A stretch of DNA of 41,983 bases from Deltaproteobacteria bacterium (GTDB lineage Bacteria; Myxococcota; XYA12-FULL-58-9; JABJBS01). Position 1 is the stretch's first letter; every line of letters begins with the position of its first letter. A program made the position numbers and the translations under genes. The DNA lies in the NCBI GenBank assembly GCA_018668695.1, contig JABJBS010000383.1, positions 80,753-122,735 on the forward strand. The letters are read 5' to 3'. Under the pieces are notes generated by a model. That model had not been told where the DNA came from. It saw nothing but the letters and a program-made list of their open reading frames with translations, and searched no databases. Positions 1-10,303 of the stretch are shown in pieces.

Positions 1-434
1 TCATCGCTAGCAATATAAAGTCGGTCAGAGGCATCTGTAGCCATGCGCCGGGGCGCAAGCTTGAGGTTGGAGTCAATTCCCTCGAAGTCTTTAGATAAGA
101 AATCGAGTTGCCCAATAACCAAGCTGGCCTCGTCCGGAATGACTCCGGTTTGACCTGCAGCATAACCCAGCACGCGGTTGTTGTTATGATCTGCGACGAG
201 CAAATGCGCACCAAGTCGGGTTACGGCCATCGGTACATTAAGGCTGTGCCCATCGAGAACCGGCGACGTATTTCGGTAAAAGTCCAGCTGACCCAAAACG
301 CCGTCGGCAGGCATGTAATTTCTAAGATTAAGTGCTTGAGACCGCGATGAAGCATTGTGCTCAATTCCGCCGATTGGTGCACTGCAGGCGGTGAGGGCGC
401 TGAGGCAAATTGCCGAAGTGATTTTACGGAGCAT
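1..434 (-). CDS. NHL-type beta-propeller lipoprotein, 3' end outside the window
   Basis: This frame is open from an ATG at 434 to the left edge, giving 144 codons with no stop, so only the N-terminus is present. It starts with a lipoprotein signal peptide, a positive MLRK followed by a hydrophobic stretch and the lipobox LTAC, with C17 as the lipidated residue. The mature part carries the motif LLVADHNNNRVLGY, typical of NHL repeats, and two copies of GQLDF about 60 residues apart, which suggests propeller blades. The start overlaps the stop of the upstream DNDGDG-repeat gene (TGATG), and a GGGGAGG ribosome site lies about 8 bases before the ATG, so the two are very likely translated together. 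A surface or periplasmic binding role is inferred; the ligand is unknown. Confidence 0.75.
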   Translation of the reverse strand, partial: MLRKITSAICLSALTACSAPIGGIEHNASSRSQALNLRNYMPADGVLGQLDFYRNTSPVLDGHSLNVPMAVTRLGAHLLVADHNNNRVLGYAAGQTGVIPDEASLVIGQLDFLSKDFEGIDSNLKLAPRRMATDASDRLYIASD

Positions 435-1987
435 CAGAGAGCCTCCCCGTTGTCAAAGAGTCCGGTGCATTGAGGGTCCCCGTTTGCAAAATCAGGGTTA
501 GCACTGCCATTGCTTAGAAACTCGGGTTCGAAGTCGATGAGGCCATCTCCATCGTTGTCGATGCCATCGGAGCACTGCGAGGGAGAGCCTTCGTTGCGGC
601 CTCTTAGCCCATCTATATTGGAGTCAGCACGATGGGCGCAGGCTGCGTCCGCGGGGTAATCCGTGGTACCATCTCCGTCATTATCGATCCCATCCGAACA
701 TTGCGGTTTGGTTGATTCGAAAAGGTCTACGGCACTTAAGCAACCAGGGTCGGGAGGGATCTCTCCGGGAAGATCGTATACTGAGTCGTTGTTAAAATCG
801 ACTCCAGCAAAATCAGCTCGGCCATCCCCGTCGTTATCGATTCCGTCGGCGCAAACAGGATCGGGGCTCTCGACCCCAAGTCCAGCATCGCAAGCGGGGT
901 CGCCAGGGCTGGTTTGCGTGGTGTAGTCGATGAGACCATCTCCATCGTTATCAACGCCATCTGAACATTCGCCATCGGGCGCTTCATCAGGGTCTGATTC
1001 GCTCTCGCAATCGGGGTCACTTGGGTAGTCGGCAGCTCCGTCGCCATCGTTATCGATGCCATCGGAGCAGGCCGGCAAAACTCCATCGGTTTCATCGGTG
1101 TCTTGAGCACTCTCACACCCTGGATCAAGAGGGGTATTGGCAACGCCGTCACCATTGGTGTCGAGTCCGCCAACGTCGATGAGGCCATCTCCGTCGTTGT
1201 CGATACCGTCGGAGCATGCTGCGTTGATTTCGTTATCGTCGGTAAGGCTTTCGCATCCAGGGTCTTGTGGGTAATCCACTGTGCCATCTCGGTCGTTGTC
1301 GATTCCGTCGCCGCAAGCAAAGCTTCGTTCACGGTCCTGGTAAAGTGACATACAATCAGGATCGTTAGGAAAGTCAGTAAAGCTGTCTCCGTCATTGTCG
1401 AGCCCGTCGAAACATTCTGGGTTGTTTTCGGTGGTGTCAAAAGGGCCGTCGCATCCAGGGTCTTGTGGGTAATCGATGTTGCCGTCGCCGTCGTTGTCGC
1501 GGCCGTCAGCACAGGGTGGGTCGATGTTCTCGGCACGGCCTGAGGCCATACCGCCGCATCCTGGATCTGTTAGATGATCGATAAAACCATCGCCATCGTT
1601 GTCGATTCCGTCCGAGCACTGCGGGTTGGTTTCTGTCATGGCATGGGGTGTGTATTGGCCTAAGTGATTTTGGCAACCAGGATCATCTTGATCGATGCGC
1701 CCATCACCATCGTCATCTTTGCGGTTGGCGCAGATGGGGTCAGCGGCTTCGTAGGCACCGCGCTGGCTCTGACTGCAGGCAGGGTCGCTTACTTGCAACC
1801 CATCTAATGGATCTTGGCAGCGTGCAGGTATGTCGGTGAGCCGCTGGCAAGCTGGGTCAAAAGTATCGACCAACCCGTCGCCATCGTTATCAATGCCGTC
1901 TGAGCATTCACTGTTAAGCCCTGAGCAACCTTGAAGCATTGCAAAGAAAATAAAAAATACGAGTCTAGGAGTCTCGGCGTGTTTCAT
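434..1987 (-). CDS. Lipoprotein made of twelve DNDGDG repeats
   Basis: A secreted lipoprotein of about 517 residues. From the ATG at 1987 the N-terminus has a hydrophobic stretch ending in the lipobox LQGC (C21); a GTG at 1999 in the same frame is an alternative start but has no ribosome site. The rest is twelve imperfect units of the form C-x-D-G-I-D-N-D-G-D-G-x-x-D followed by a DPGC or similar second Cys. The acidic D-x-D-x-D-G spacing resembles calcium-binding loops, and the paired Cys residues probably form disulfides within each unit. Such proteins are frequent in Myxococcota-like genomes and lack an assigned function. It sits 24 bases after the beta-barrel-like gene and overlaps the NHL lipoprotein gene by one base. 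Calcium binding and surface exposure are inferences. Confidence 0.85.
   Translation of the reverse strand: MKHAETPRLVFFIFFAMLQGCSGLNSECSDGIDNDGDGLVDTFDPACQRLTDIPARCQDPLDGLQVSDPACSQSQRGAYEAADPICANRKDDDGDGRIDQDDPGCQNHLGQYTPHAMTETNPQCSDGIDNDGDGFIDHLTDPGCGGMASGRAENIDPPCADGRDNDGDGNIDYPQDPGCDGPFDTTENNPECFDGLDNDGDSFTDFPNDPDCMSLYQDRERSFACGDGIDNDRDGTVDYPQDPGCESLTDDNEINAACSDGIDNDGDGLIDVGGLDTNGDGVANTPLDPGCESAQDTDETDGVLPACSDGIDNDGDGAADYPSDPDCESESDPDEAPDGECSDGVDNDGDGLIDYTTQTSPGDPACDAGLGVESPDPVCADGIDNDGDGRADFAGVDFNNDSVYDLPGEIPPDPGCLSAVDLFESTKPQCSDGIDNDGDGTTDYPADAACAHRADSNIDGLRGRNEGSPSQCSDGIDNDGDGLIDFEPEFLSNGSANPDFANGDPQCTGLFDNGEAL
455..1906 (-). repeat. Coding tandem repeat, 12 imperfect units
   Basis: The DNA here repeats a core that reads on the plus strand like 'ccatc(t/g)cc(a/g)tcgtt(a/g)tcgat', once per protein unit. 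Most units are 60-70 bases apart; units 7, 9, 10 and 12 carry insertions that make them longer. Core identity is high while the linkers vary. This pattern fits expansion by unequal recombination followed by divergence. Confidence 0.75.
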
Positions 1988-2011
1988 ATTTCGTTCCACG
2001 TGGAGAGGGGG

Positions 2012-2671
2012 TTAAAGGTAGATATGGAAGCCGAGGATACCTGATCCGACGACGTTCAATCCGCCATTGGTTGTGCCGAGTACGAAAGCAGAACCACCTT
2101 GATAAGTGTAGGTGGCACTCAAACCGTAGCCCCCTTGTAAGCTGATATTGGGAAACCCGAGGGCTCCGAGAAAAAGCTCTGCGCCAATGAATGCGCTTGA
2201 GTGAATATCAAAGCGTGCAGGTAAATTTTCAGCGGGAGCATCGGCCCCTTCGCCGCCCTGGGTAGCATCGGTTGCGCGAAGGCCCAAACCCAGCCGGGTG
2301 AAGACGACAGCATAATGATAGCTTGCCAAGGCGTAAACTCCGCCTACTTCTGCTCCGAGGCGCCAGGCCTCTCCGTTGCCACTTGAGATCGCAACATCAA
2401 AGCCCACATCAAGGCCCCAGGTATCGGAGAACCAGTACCTCAATCCAAGAGGAGCAAAGTCGGTGAAGTAGCCGATGCCAAGATGCCCAACAACTCCATC
2501 GAGCGGAGAGATCAAAGTCGCGGGTTTCAGAGTTGGTGTTTGATTTAAAGCGATGGTTTCAGGGGCAGAAGTTTGGGGCGTTACCGCGGCTTGGCCATCA
2601 TCTTGGGCCAATGCAGTTGCACCGCAAAGCGTGCTGAAAATAATCGCCATGAAGGTAATGGCACTGCGCAT
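2012..2671 (-). CDS. Outer-membrane beta-barrel-like protein
   Basis: About 219 residues from the ATG at 2671, which follows an AAGGAG site at 9 bases; a longer reading frame to 2734 adds 21 residues without signal-peptide character. The first 23 residues form a Sec signal peptide ending GATALA-Q. The mature protein has many short alternating hydrophobic/polar segments with glycines and aromatics, such as GLRYWFSDTWGLDVGFDVAI and VYALASYHYAVVFTRLGLGLRA, typical of small outer-membrane barrels of the OmpA/OmpW size class. No family motif is recognised. It appears to be first in a minus-strand operon with the DNDGDG lipoprotein and NHL lipoprotein genes, so it may help locate or anchor them. 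Confidence 0.65.
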   Translation of the reverse strand: MRSAITFMAIIFSTLCGATALAQDDGQAAVTPQTSAPETIALNQTPTLKPATLISPLDGVVGHLGIGYFTDFAPLGLRYWFSDTWGLDVGFDVAISSGNGEAWRLGAEVGGVYALASYHYAVVFTRLGLGLRATDATQGGEGADAPAENLPARFDIHSSAFIGAELFLGALGFPNISLQGGYGLSATYTYQGGSAFVLGTTNGGLNVVGSGILGFHIYL

Positions 2672-2834
2672 TCTCACATGCTCCTTGCTGAAATGGGTAA
2701 AAGCAGAAAAGCACTGCCGACCCAGGGATTGCAACTATTTCACAATCAATCGGTTGAGCTGCAGGGGCTAAAAATTACAATTGCGCGGCATCTGCCCGCT
2801 GCGGCCTATGTTGAGAAAGAGTTTGGTACTGAGT

Positions 2835-3948
2835 TTATCGAAGACGTTCGCACTCGATAGCAAGTGAGCGCACAATTTCGCAGCACTCGGGATTTTGTTT
2901 GTTGCGCTTTTTACGAGCGCTTAATTCAACTTCTTCGATTGTACATTGCGTGTGTGGGAAATTACTTTTGCGCTCAATCCCCATGACTGCCCGCAACAGA
3001 AACCCACCCCCGTCACTTTGCCAGGCACCGGGAACGCTTGTTTGGTAAACCTTGTGCTGTGGGTTTTCCTTTTCGTATGCCTTTTGGACAAGTCGGCGAA
3101 GATTACGCCTGCCTTTGATTTTTGGGAACTCCCGTTCGGAGAGCTCGACGGCAAGTGCTTGCTCACACAAGGTGGCGACACTTGCTAGGCTGTGACGCCC
3201 AAGCCCCTTGACCACGACTTCGAATGTGTCGTCCTGACTGGCTGGTAAAAGCTCGATGCTCCGCCTGGTAGCCCAGCGGCAACTGGCGAGGTCGATATCT
3301 CGGTACACGCCGTAATACTCGTCGAATCGGGCTTTACGAAAGGCTCGCTTCAAAATGCTGAGAGGCTCGCGCAATGCAATCGTGACTCGGCCGTATTCTT
3401 GAGCCGTTTCAATCGTGGGAAGCCAGAGTTTACGGAGATTTTCCAGCTTCGGGTGGCGCAAAAGTCTGTTTTTCAGCGTGGCCAGTCGGGCTGAAGGGTT
3501 TCGCCCTTTGTTGACCAGGATTGTTAAGGCCTGGTGCAAATCTTGGTCGAATGCTCGCTCGGTCGCTCCTTGAGGAACGGGTGGAAGCCAAAACGGACCG
3601 ATATTACGTCCCACTGCTGCCCGGGTGCGGGGCGCTTCCAGCAAGGGCTCGGGGTGGTTAAGTTGGTGGCTGCCGGCGTCGACGGACTTGTGTTGACCTT
3701 TTACATTTCTTTTTGGGGATGTCTTTAAGTTCCACGCAACCGCCGGCTCCTGATCTTGCGTTCGCTCCCAAACAAGCGAAACTGCTGGGAATTTCTCTGG
3801 TTGAGAGGGTGCTTCCGGGCGCGAAGGTTGCCGCTTGGGTCCCGGCAGGTCGATCAAACTACGGATATTACCGGGCTTGGCTACACAGCTGGTCGCAAAG
3901 ACAGAGAGACCCAGGAGGTAGATGTATGTAAAATAACGATGTTCCCGC
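2835..3948 (-). CDS. Hypothetical lipoprotein
   Basis: A reading frame of 371 residues starting at a GTG whose first base is near 3950. The N-terminus MREHRYFTYIYLLGLSVFATSC is a lipoprotein signal with the Cys at 22. The ribosome site is weak and there is no alternative ATG near the signal peptide. The mature protein is basic and hydrophilic, with a Pro/Ser-rich linker (residues about 35-60) and then a probably helical region; Cys residues cluster near the C-terminus (TQC, ECC, IEC). I do not recognise a family. It is transcribed in the same direction as the 2671-1 operon but is separated from it by about 160 bases. Confidence 0.6.
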
Positions 3949-3950
3949 AC

Positions 3951-4225
3951 AACCCGCTGAGTGTTCCATGCTTACCCGAAATGCTCAAGGTCTTCCTTGG
4001 GGCTAAAGCCCAATAATCACAATTGTATGCGATCACGGCCAAAATTGGTTAACCCACTATGCCTAAAAGGAAATTACCCATCTTTGGTCGTTAAAAGTTA
4101 CTTCGAGTCCACATTATGAACGTTTCGAAGCTCACAGACTTGACGCCCTGCGTACAACACATGTAGGAAGCCAGCGCTCTCGGATTTATAACGGATTTTA
4201 GCAATTCGAACGAGTAGGTTAACCG
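3951..4225. promoter_or_regulatory. Divergent intergenic region upstream of the ATP synthase operon
   Basis: These 275 bases lie between a minus-strand lipoprotein gene and the plus-strand atp operon and hold no credible gene. A TTGACG at 4140-4145 could be a -35 element for the atp operon, but no good -10 follows at 16-18 bases (the best is TGTAGG). Promoters must be here for at least the atp operon; their exact place is not resolved from sequence. Confidence 0.45.
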
Positions 4226-4651
4226 ATGGATATCGATGTTACTTTTCTGATTCAGTTCGGCATTTATGTGCTCATTCTTGGAGTACTGACGCCGCTACTA
4301 CTCAAACCATTTCAACGCGTCATAGACGAACGCGAGAACAAGACCGATGGGGCGCGCGCTGAAGTCGACCGCCTGAAGGATCTTGCAAGTCAGGACAAGG
4401 ATGCCTACGAGGCCCGCCTGTCTGACTCTCGTGCTGCAGCAAGCCGCGAACGTGACTCGCTGCGAACTGATGGACGCAACGAAGAGAAACGGATTGTCGG
4501 GGCTGCTCGTGCTGAAGTTCTCGAAACACTGAACGCATCGCGGGCAGAGATTTCGAAGGCTGAAACGACCGCTCGTGAAGAACTTGATGGCCAGAGACAA
4601 GAGCTTGCAGACCAATTGGTTGAAAAAGTTCTCGGTCGACGCGTAGCTTGA
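4226..4651 (+). CDS. atpF': ATP synthase F0 subunit b' (AtpF')
   Basis: A 141-residue stator subunit. One N-terminal membrane helix (about residues 7-27, FLIQFGIYVLILGVLTPLLL) is followed by KPFQRVIDERE and then a continuous charged helix rich in Ala, Glu, Arg and Asp to the end, the usual b-type peripheral stalk. It is first of seven atp genes. Next comes a second, longer b-type gene, so this organism probably builds a b-b' heterodimer stalk as cyanobacteria, many Alphaproteobacteria and former Deltaproteobacteria do. An AGTAGG ribosome site lies 8 bases upstream. Naming this one b' rather than b rests on its first position, its short length and the absence of a signal-like N-terminus. Confidence 0.9.
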   Translation: MDIDVTFLIQFGIYVLILGVLTPLLLKPFQRVIDERENKTDGARAEVDRLKDLASQDKDAYEARLSDSRAAASRERDSLRTDGRNEEKRIVGAARAEVLETLNASRAEISKAETTAREELDGQRQELADQLVEKVLGRRVA

Positions 4652-4664
4652 GGAAGATTGTCGA

Positions 4665-5291
4665 ATGATTAGAAGACAGTTAGCAGCTCAGATTACTTTC
4701 GCATCAGCGCTTATGCTGGCGTCCAGCGTGGCATTAGCCGCCGGTGGCGGTGGGCAAGCAAGCTTCTCTGATATCAACTGGTGGAACTGGGATGCCCATA
4801 AGCTCCCTCTCGGTTGGTTCATCGTCGACTTTGTTATTTTCGCAGGCCTCTTGGTGCACTTCGTGAAGAAGCCAATGGCAGCAGCTTTCGAGAATCGCCA
4901 CAAACTCATTAAGAAGACGATTGAAGAAAACGAAGCAGCGCACGCACAGGCTCGGCAAACTCACGATGAGTACCAGAGCAAGCTTGCCAATGTTGATGCC
5001 GAAGGCAACGCGCTTATCGAGCGCAGTAAAGCAGACGGCGCACTTGAGCGTGACAAGCTGGTTGAAGATGCCAATGCATACGGTGAGCGTATCAAGACCG
5101 ACTCTACTGCAATCGTGGACCAAGAGCTTACTCAAGCAGGTCTTCGCCTCCAGGCTTTTGCGGCGCTGGGTGCTTTGAAGGATGCAGAAGAACGCTTAAA
5201 GGCAAATATCACCGACGGTGATCAGACCCGGTTGCTCGAAGAAGCTATCACTGAACTCGAAACATCTTCATCCGCAGGAGGCGCAGCATGA
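4665..5291 (+). CDS. atpF: ATP synthase F0 subunit b with signal-peptide-like N-terminus
   Basis: A 208-residue stator subunit, longer than the usual 156-170. Residues 1-26 read as a cleavable signal peptide (MIRRQL, a hydrophobic core, then SVALAAGGG). A second hydrophobic helix at about 49-66 (GWFIVDFVIFAGLLVHFV) ends in KKPMAAAFENR, the standard b-subunit membrane anchor and boundary. The rest is a charged, probably coiled-coil helix. The family normally has only the second helix; leader-bearing b subunits occur in former Deltaproteobacteria and in chloroplast-type b' precursors. The gene lies 13 bases after atpF' and overlaps atpH by an ATGA junction, indicating translational coupling. 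Confidence 0.92.
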   Translation: MIRRQLAAQITFASALMLASSVALAAGGGGQASFSDINWWNWDAHKLPLGWFIVDFVIFAGLLVHFVKKPMAAAFENRHKLIKKTIEENEAAHAQARQTHDEYQSKLANVDAEGNALIERSKADGALERDKLVEDANAYGERIKTDSTAIVDQELTQAGLRLQAFAALGALKDAEERLKANITDGDQTRLLEEAITELETSSSAGGAA

Positions 5292-5836
5292 GTGCAGCAG
5301 GCAAGCGATATGCCCGTGCAGCCGTAGAAGCGGCACTTGAGCGTGCAGGCGTAACGGCAGTTGAAGGGCTCTCAAAAGGAATTATCCTATTTCAGCAAGC
5401 TTACGCTGAAAGTGCAGAGCTTCGTGAAATCATCGAAAACCCATCTTTGAAAAATGTCCGTGAAGACATTCTCAAGAAAATTCTAGCGAAGGTGGATGCA
5501 GGGCAGGAAACGACCAACTTGGTTTTATTGCTCGCAAAAAACAATCGAATGGCACATTTGGATGATGTGGTTCAGGATTTACTGGCCATTGCTGACGAAA
5601 AAGCCGGACGACTTCGCGCACTCGTAAAGAGTGCAATCGCGCTCAGCCCAGATCAAGAAAAACGTATTGCAGGAGCGCTTCAAAACCGCCTCGGCAAGCC
5701 TGTTTCAATTGAAACCACAGTTGACCCAACTCTTCTCGGAGGCCTGGTTTGCCAGGTGGGTGACTTAACTCTGGACAACAGCGTTAAACGACAACTCGAA
5801 TTGGTTCGCGACCGCCTCCAAACGGGCGCCGCCTAA
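5288..5836 (+). CDS. atpH: ATP synthase F1 subunit delta
   Basis: 182 residues, the normal length for the delta/OSCP subunit that joins the b stalk to the top of the alpha-beta ring. It begins AAGKRYARAAVEAALERAG, the typical N-terminal 'RYA.A' helix, and ends with the conserved C-terminal pattern VDPTLLGGLVCQVGDLTLDNSVKRQL. The start overlaps the atpF stop by four bases (ATGA), with GGAG a few bases upstream. Its position between atpF and atpA is the usual one. Confidence 0.95.
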   Translation: MSAAGKRYARAAVEAALERAGVTAVEGLSKGIILFQQAYAESAELREIIENPSLKNVREDILKKILAKVDAGQETTNLVLLLAKNNRMAHLDDVVQDLLAIADEKAGRLRALVKSAIALSPDQEKRIAGALQNRLGKPVSIETTVDPTLLGGLVCQVGDLTLDNSVKRQLELVRDRLQTGAA

Positions 5837-5865
5837 GTTTTTTGACCTAACAGTAGGAACGACAC

Positions 5866-7401
5866 ATGCAGATTCGTGCCGAAGAAATCAGTAGCATTAT
5901 TAAAGAGCAAATCGCCGATTACGATCGACGAGTAGAAGTCGCCGAAACTGGCACGATACTCTCAATCGGTGATGGTATTGCCCGCGTTTATGGCCTTCGT
6001 GCCGCAATGGCAGGTGAGACCGTCGAATTCTCTGACGGAACCAAAGGTATCGTCCTTAACCTTGAAGCAGGCAACGTAGGTATTGCTGTCATGGGTTCTG
6101 GTTACGGCCTTAAAGAAGGTGGCATCGTTAAGAGAACTGGCGAGATTGCTTCTGTGCCGGTTGGACCTGAGATGCTTGGCCGCGTTGTAAACGCACTGGG
6201 TCAGCCTATCGATGGAAAAGGCGACCTCAACGCTAAGCTCAGCAGCCGTTTGGAAGTTAAGGCCCCTGGTATTCTTCCTCGTAAGTCGGTTCATGAGCCG
6301 ATGCAAACTGGCCTCAAGGCGATTGACTCAATGATTCCTGTTGGCCGCGGCCAGCGTGAGCTTATCATTGGTGACCGTCAAACCGGTAAAACTGCGATTG
6401 CAATCGATACCATCATCAACCAGAAGACCACTGGCGTAAAATGTATTTACGTTGCGATTGGTCAAAAGCAATCAACGGTTGCACAGGTTGTTGATAAGCT
6501 TAAGAGCCACGGTGCAATGGAATACACCACGGTTGTTTCAGCTCCGGCTGCAGCACCTGCTCCGATGCAGTTCCTCGCTCCTTATGCGGGTGTAACCATG
6601 GGCGAGTATTTCCGCGACAACGGTCAGCACGCACTTATCATTTATGATGATTTGTCGAAGCAAGCAGTTGCTTATCGTCAGCTTTCACTTCTCCTTCGTC
6701 GTCCTCCTGGCCGTGAAGCATATCCTGGTGATGTATTCTACATTCACTCTCGTTTGCTTGAGCGTGCAGCGAAGATGTCTGATGCAGAAGGCGGTGGTTC
6801 TTTGACTGCACTTCCAATCATTGAAACACAGGCCGGTGACGTTTCAGCTTACGTTCCGACCAACGTTATCTCGATTACAGATGGTCAGATCTTCTTGGAA
6901 TCGAACCTCTTCGCAGCTGGTCAGCGCCCCGCTGTAAACGTCGGTATTTCGGTATCACGTGTTGGTGGCGCCGCGCAGATTAAAGCGATGAAGAAGGTTG
7001 CTGGTACACTCCGACTAACACTTGCTCAGTTCCGCGAACTTGCAGCATTTGCTCAGTTTGGTTCCGACCTCGACAAAGCAACTCAAGAGCAGCTTGCTGC
7101 TGGTGAGCGCTTGGTAGAGATGCTGAAGCAGGGACAATACGTACCGCTTACAGTTGGACACCAGGTTATTCAGCTTTATGCAGGAACGAAGAACATTCCT
7201 GGCGAGAGCAAGACTTGGGTTCGCGACATCCCAACAAACAACATGAAACGCTACTGTTCAGAGCTCGAAAGCTTTGTAAGTGCGAAGCATGCAGATGTTG
7301 TAGCGCTTATCGAAGAAGTAGGTGACCTGAAGCCTAAGGTGGTTGAAGCCATCGAAAAAGTGCTTAAGGAATTCAATGACGGTTTCAACACGAGTAACTG
7401 A
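5866..7401 (+). CDS. atpA: ATP synthase F1 subunit alpha
   Basis: 511 residues, the standard length for the non-catalytic nucleotide-binding subunit. It starts [16 protein letters not shown] and has the Walker A motif GDRQTGKT at residues 169-176, the segment [24 protein letters not shown], and the [31 protein letters not shown] block shared by alpha subunits. The core is intact with no odd insertion. The gene sits 29 bases after atpH and 2 bases before atpG within the operon. A GTAGGAAC sequence upstream serves as ribosome site. Confidence 0.98.
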   Translation: MQIRAEEISSIIKEQIADYDRRVEVAETGTILSIGDGIARVYGLRAAMAGETVEFSDGTKGIVLNLEAGNVGIAVMGSGYGLKEGGIVKRTGEIASVPVGPEMLGRVVNALGQPIDGKGDLNAKLSSRLEVKAPGILPRKSVHEPMQTGLKAIDSMIPVGRGQRELIIGDRQTGKTAIAIDTIINQKTTGVKCIYVAIGQKQSTVAQVVDKLKSHGAMEYTTVVSAPAAAPAPMQFLAPYAGVTMGEYFRDNGQHALIIYDDLSKQAVAYRQLSLLLRRPPGREAYPGDVFYIHSRLLERAAKMSDAEGGGSLTALPIIETQAGDVSAYVPTNVISITDGQIFLESNLFAAGQRPAVNVGISVSRVGGAAQIKAMKKVAGTLRLTLAQFRELAAFAQFGSDLDKATQEQLAAGERLVEMLKQGQYVPLTVGHQVIQLYAGTKNIPGESKTWVRDIPTNNMKRYCSELESFVSAKHADVVALIEEVGDLKPKVVEAIEKVLKEFNDGFNTSN

Positions 7402-7403
7402 TT

Positions 7404-8267
7404 ATGGCATCACTCCGCGATATCCGAGACCGAATTAAATCGGTCAAGAACACGCAGAAGATTACAGGCGCCATGAAACTTGTGGCCGCCTCTAAACTTA
7501 AACGTGCTCAAGACGCAATCAACGCTGCTCGGCCTTATGCGACAGAACTTGGACAAGCTTTAGAGCGTGTTGCAGGTAGTGTCACAGCTGACGGCGGCGA
7601 CGAAACGAACCCGCTTTTAGCGCGTCGTAAGCCAAGTAAAGCTCTGTTGGTGGTTTTAACCAGTGACCGAGGTTTATGCGGCGGTTTCAACTCAAGCATC
7701 CTCAAGCGTGCCGATCTCTTCTTTAAAGAGAACGAAGGGCGATTCGATTCAATCGAAGTCGCAACTCTTGGCCGCCGAGGTGCAGATCACTTTCGTAAGA
7801 AAGCTGTGACGCTGCATGATAACCCAGGCATTTTTGATGGCATGAACTTCCGTTCTGCTTCTGATTTGGCGGATGAGTTTTCACGCAAGTTCTTGAGCGA
7901 AGAGTACGACCACGTTTATCTGCTCTACAACCAGTTCAAAAGTGCAATCAATCAGATTGTAACTTTGGATGAGCTTTTGCCTGTGGCACCGGAATCAACC
8001 GGTGACTCGGCGGACTACATCTATGAGCCGGGTGCGGCTGAAGTGCTTGAAAGCTTGGTTCCTCGCTACGTAGCCATTTTGGTTTGGCGAGCAATGCTTG
8101 AAAGTCAGGCATCTGAGCATGGTGCGCGAATGAGCGCCATGGATTCAGCGACGAAGAACGCTATCGAAATCTGCGACAAGTTGACGCTCGAATACAACCG
8201 AGCGCGCCAAGCCGCGATTACTCAGGAATTGATGGAAATCGTAAGTGGAGCGGAAGCTCTTAACTAA
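7404..8267 (+). CDS. atpG: ATP synthase F1 subunit gamma
   Basis: 287 residues, matching the rotor-shaft subunit. The N-terminus SLRDIRDRIKSVKNTQKITGAMKLVAASKL and the C-terminus MSAMDSATKNAIEICDKLTLEYNRARQAAITQELMEIVSGAEAL are the two conserved helices forming the central coiled coil. The central domain carries VVLTSDRGLCGGFN. Only two bases separate it from atpA, so translation is probably coupled. A 71-base spacer with a stem-loop follows before atpD, the largest gap in the operon. Confidence 0.97.
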   Translation: MASLRDIRDRIKSVKNTQKITGAMKLVAASKLKRAQDAINAARPYATELGQALERVAGSVTADGGDETNPLLARRKPSKALLVVLTSDRGLCGGFNSSILKRADLFFKENEGRFDSIEVATLGRRGADHFRKKAVTLHDNPGIFDGMNFRSASDLADEFSRKFLSEEYDHVYLLYNQFKSAINQIVTLDELLPVAPESTGDSADYIYEPGAAEVLESLVPRYVAILVWRAMLESQASEHGARMSAMDSATKNAIEICDKLTLEYNRARQAAITQELMEIVSGAEALN

Positions 8268-8289
8268 GAACGAAAATTTTTTAGGGATG

Positions 8290-9832
<1,543 letters not shown>

Positions 9833-9855
9833 TAAGCTGGTGAGAGGAGTGCATC

Positions 9856-10263
9856 ATGGGTCTTGAGGTAAATATTGTAACCCCAGAAAGTCCGATTGCG
9901 GCAGGAACCTATGAAGAGGTTTTGGCACCGTCGGCTTTAGGTGAAGTAGGCGTTTTAACGGGACACCGTGCCCTGCTTGCAGATCTTAAAGAAGGTTTGG
10001 TGGTTCTCCAGCAAGCAAATGGTTCAGATACCTACGCGGTAAGCGGTGGTTTTCTCGAAGTCAGTGATGACCGAGTAACTGTTCTGGCTGAAAGTGCTGA
10101 AAATGCTCGCGACATTGATGTCGAGCGAGCAACCAAGGCACTTGCTGATGCAGAGTCCAAGCTTAAATCACTTGATTCTGCTGCTCCTGAATACCATGCA
10201 GAAATGGCCAGAGCGCGCCGGGCAACCGTCCGGCTGCAAGCAGCCAAGCATGCAGCACATTGA
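9856..10263 (+). CDS. atpC: ATP synthase F1 subunit epsilon
   Basis: 135 residues, normal length. The N-terminal beta sandwich begins LEVNIVTPESPIAAGTYEEVLAPSALGEVGVLTGH, matching the family pattern with the GxxGILPxH-like segment, and YAVSGGFLEVSDDRVTVLAE is the second conserved block. The last 45 residues form the two-helix C-terminal domain that can regulate the enzyme; RARRATVRLQA is the usual ending. A GAGAGGAG ribosome site precedes the ATG. It closes the operon and is followed by a strong terminator. Confidence 0.96.
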   Translation: MGLEVNIVTPESPIAAGTYEEVLAPSALGEVGVLTGHRALLADLKEGLVVLQQANGSDTYAVSGGFLEVSDDRVTVLAESAENARDIDVERATKALADAESKLKSLDSAAPEYHAEMARARRATVRLQAAKHAAH

Positions 10264-10270
10264 TTGAATT

Positions 10271-10296
10271 GAGCCCGCCTAGCGGGCTCTTTTTTT
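10271..10296 (+). terminator. Rho-independent terminator of the atp operon
   Basis: GAGCCCGC (10271-10278) pairs perfectly with GCGGGCTC (10282-10289) over a 3-base loop and is followed by seven T (10290-10296). It lies seven bases after atpC. The next gene's ATG begins only eight bases after the T-run. Confidence 0.95.
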
Positions 10297-10303
10297 GCCT
10301 TTA

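Noticed and set aside
736-1536. A long minus-strand frame within the DNDGDG gene, 266 codons.
   Set aside because: It is a frame-shifted shadow of the repeats; its composition (Thr/Met runs) is an artefact of the repeated DNA.
2678-2860. A 60-codon plus-strand frame ending in a plausible protein-like tail between two minus-strand genes.
   Set aside because: No ribosome site, antisense to the leader of one gene and the end of another, and no recognisable family.
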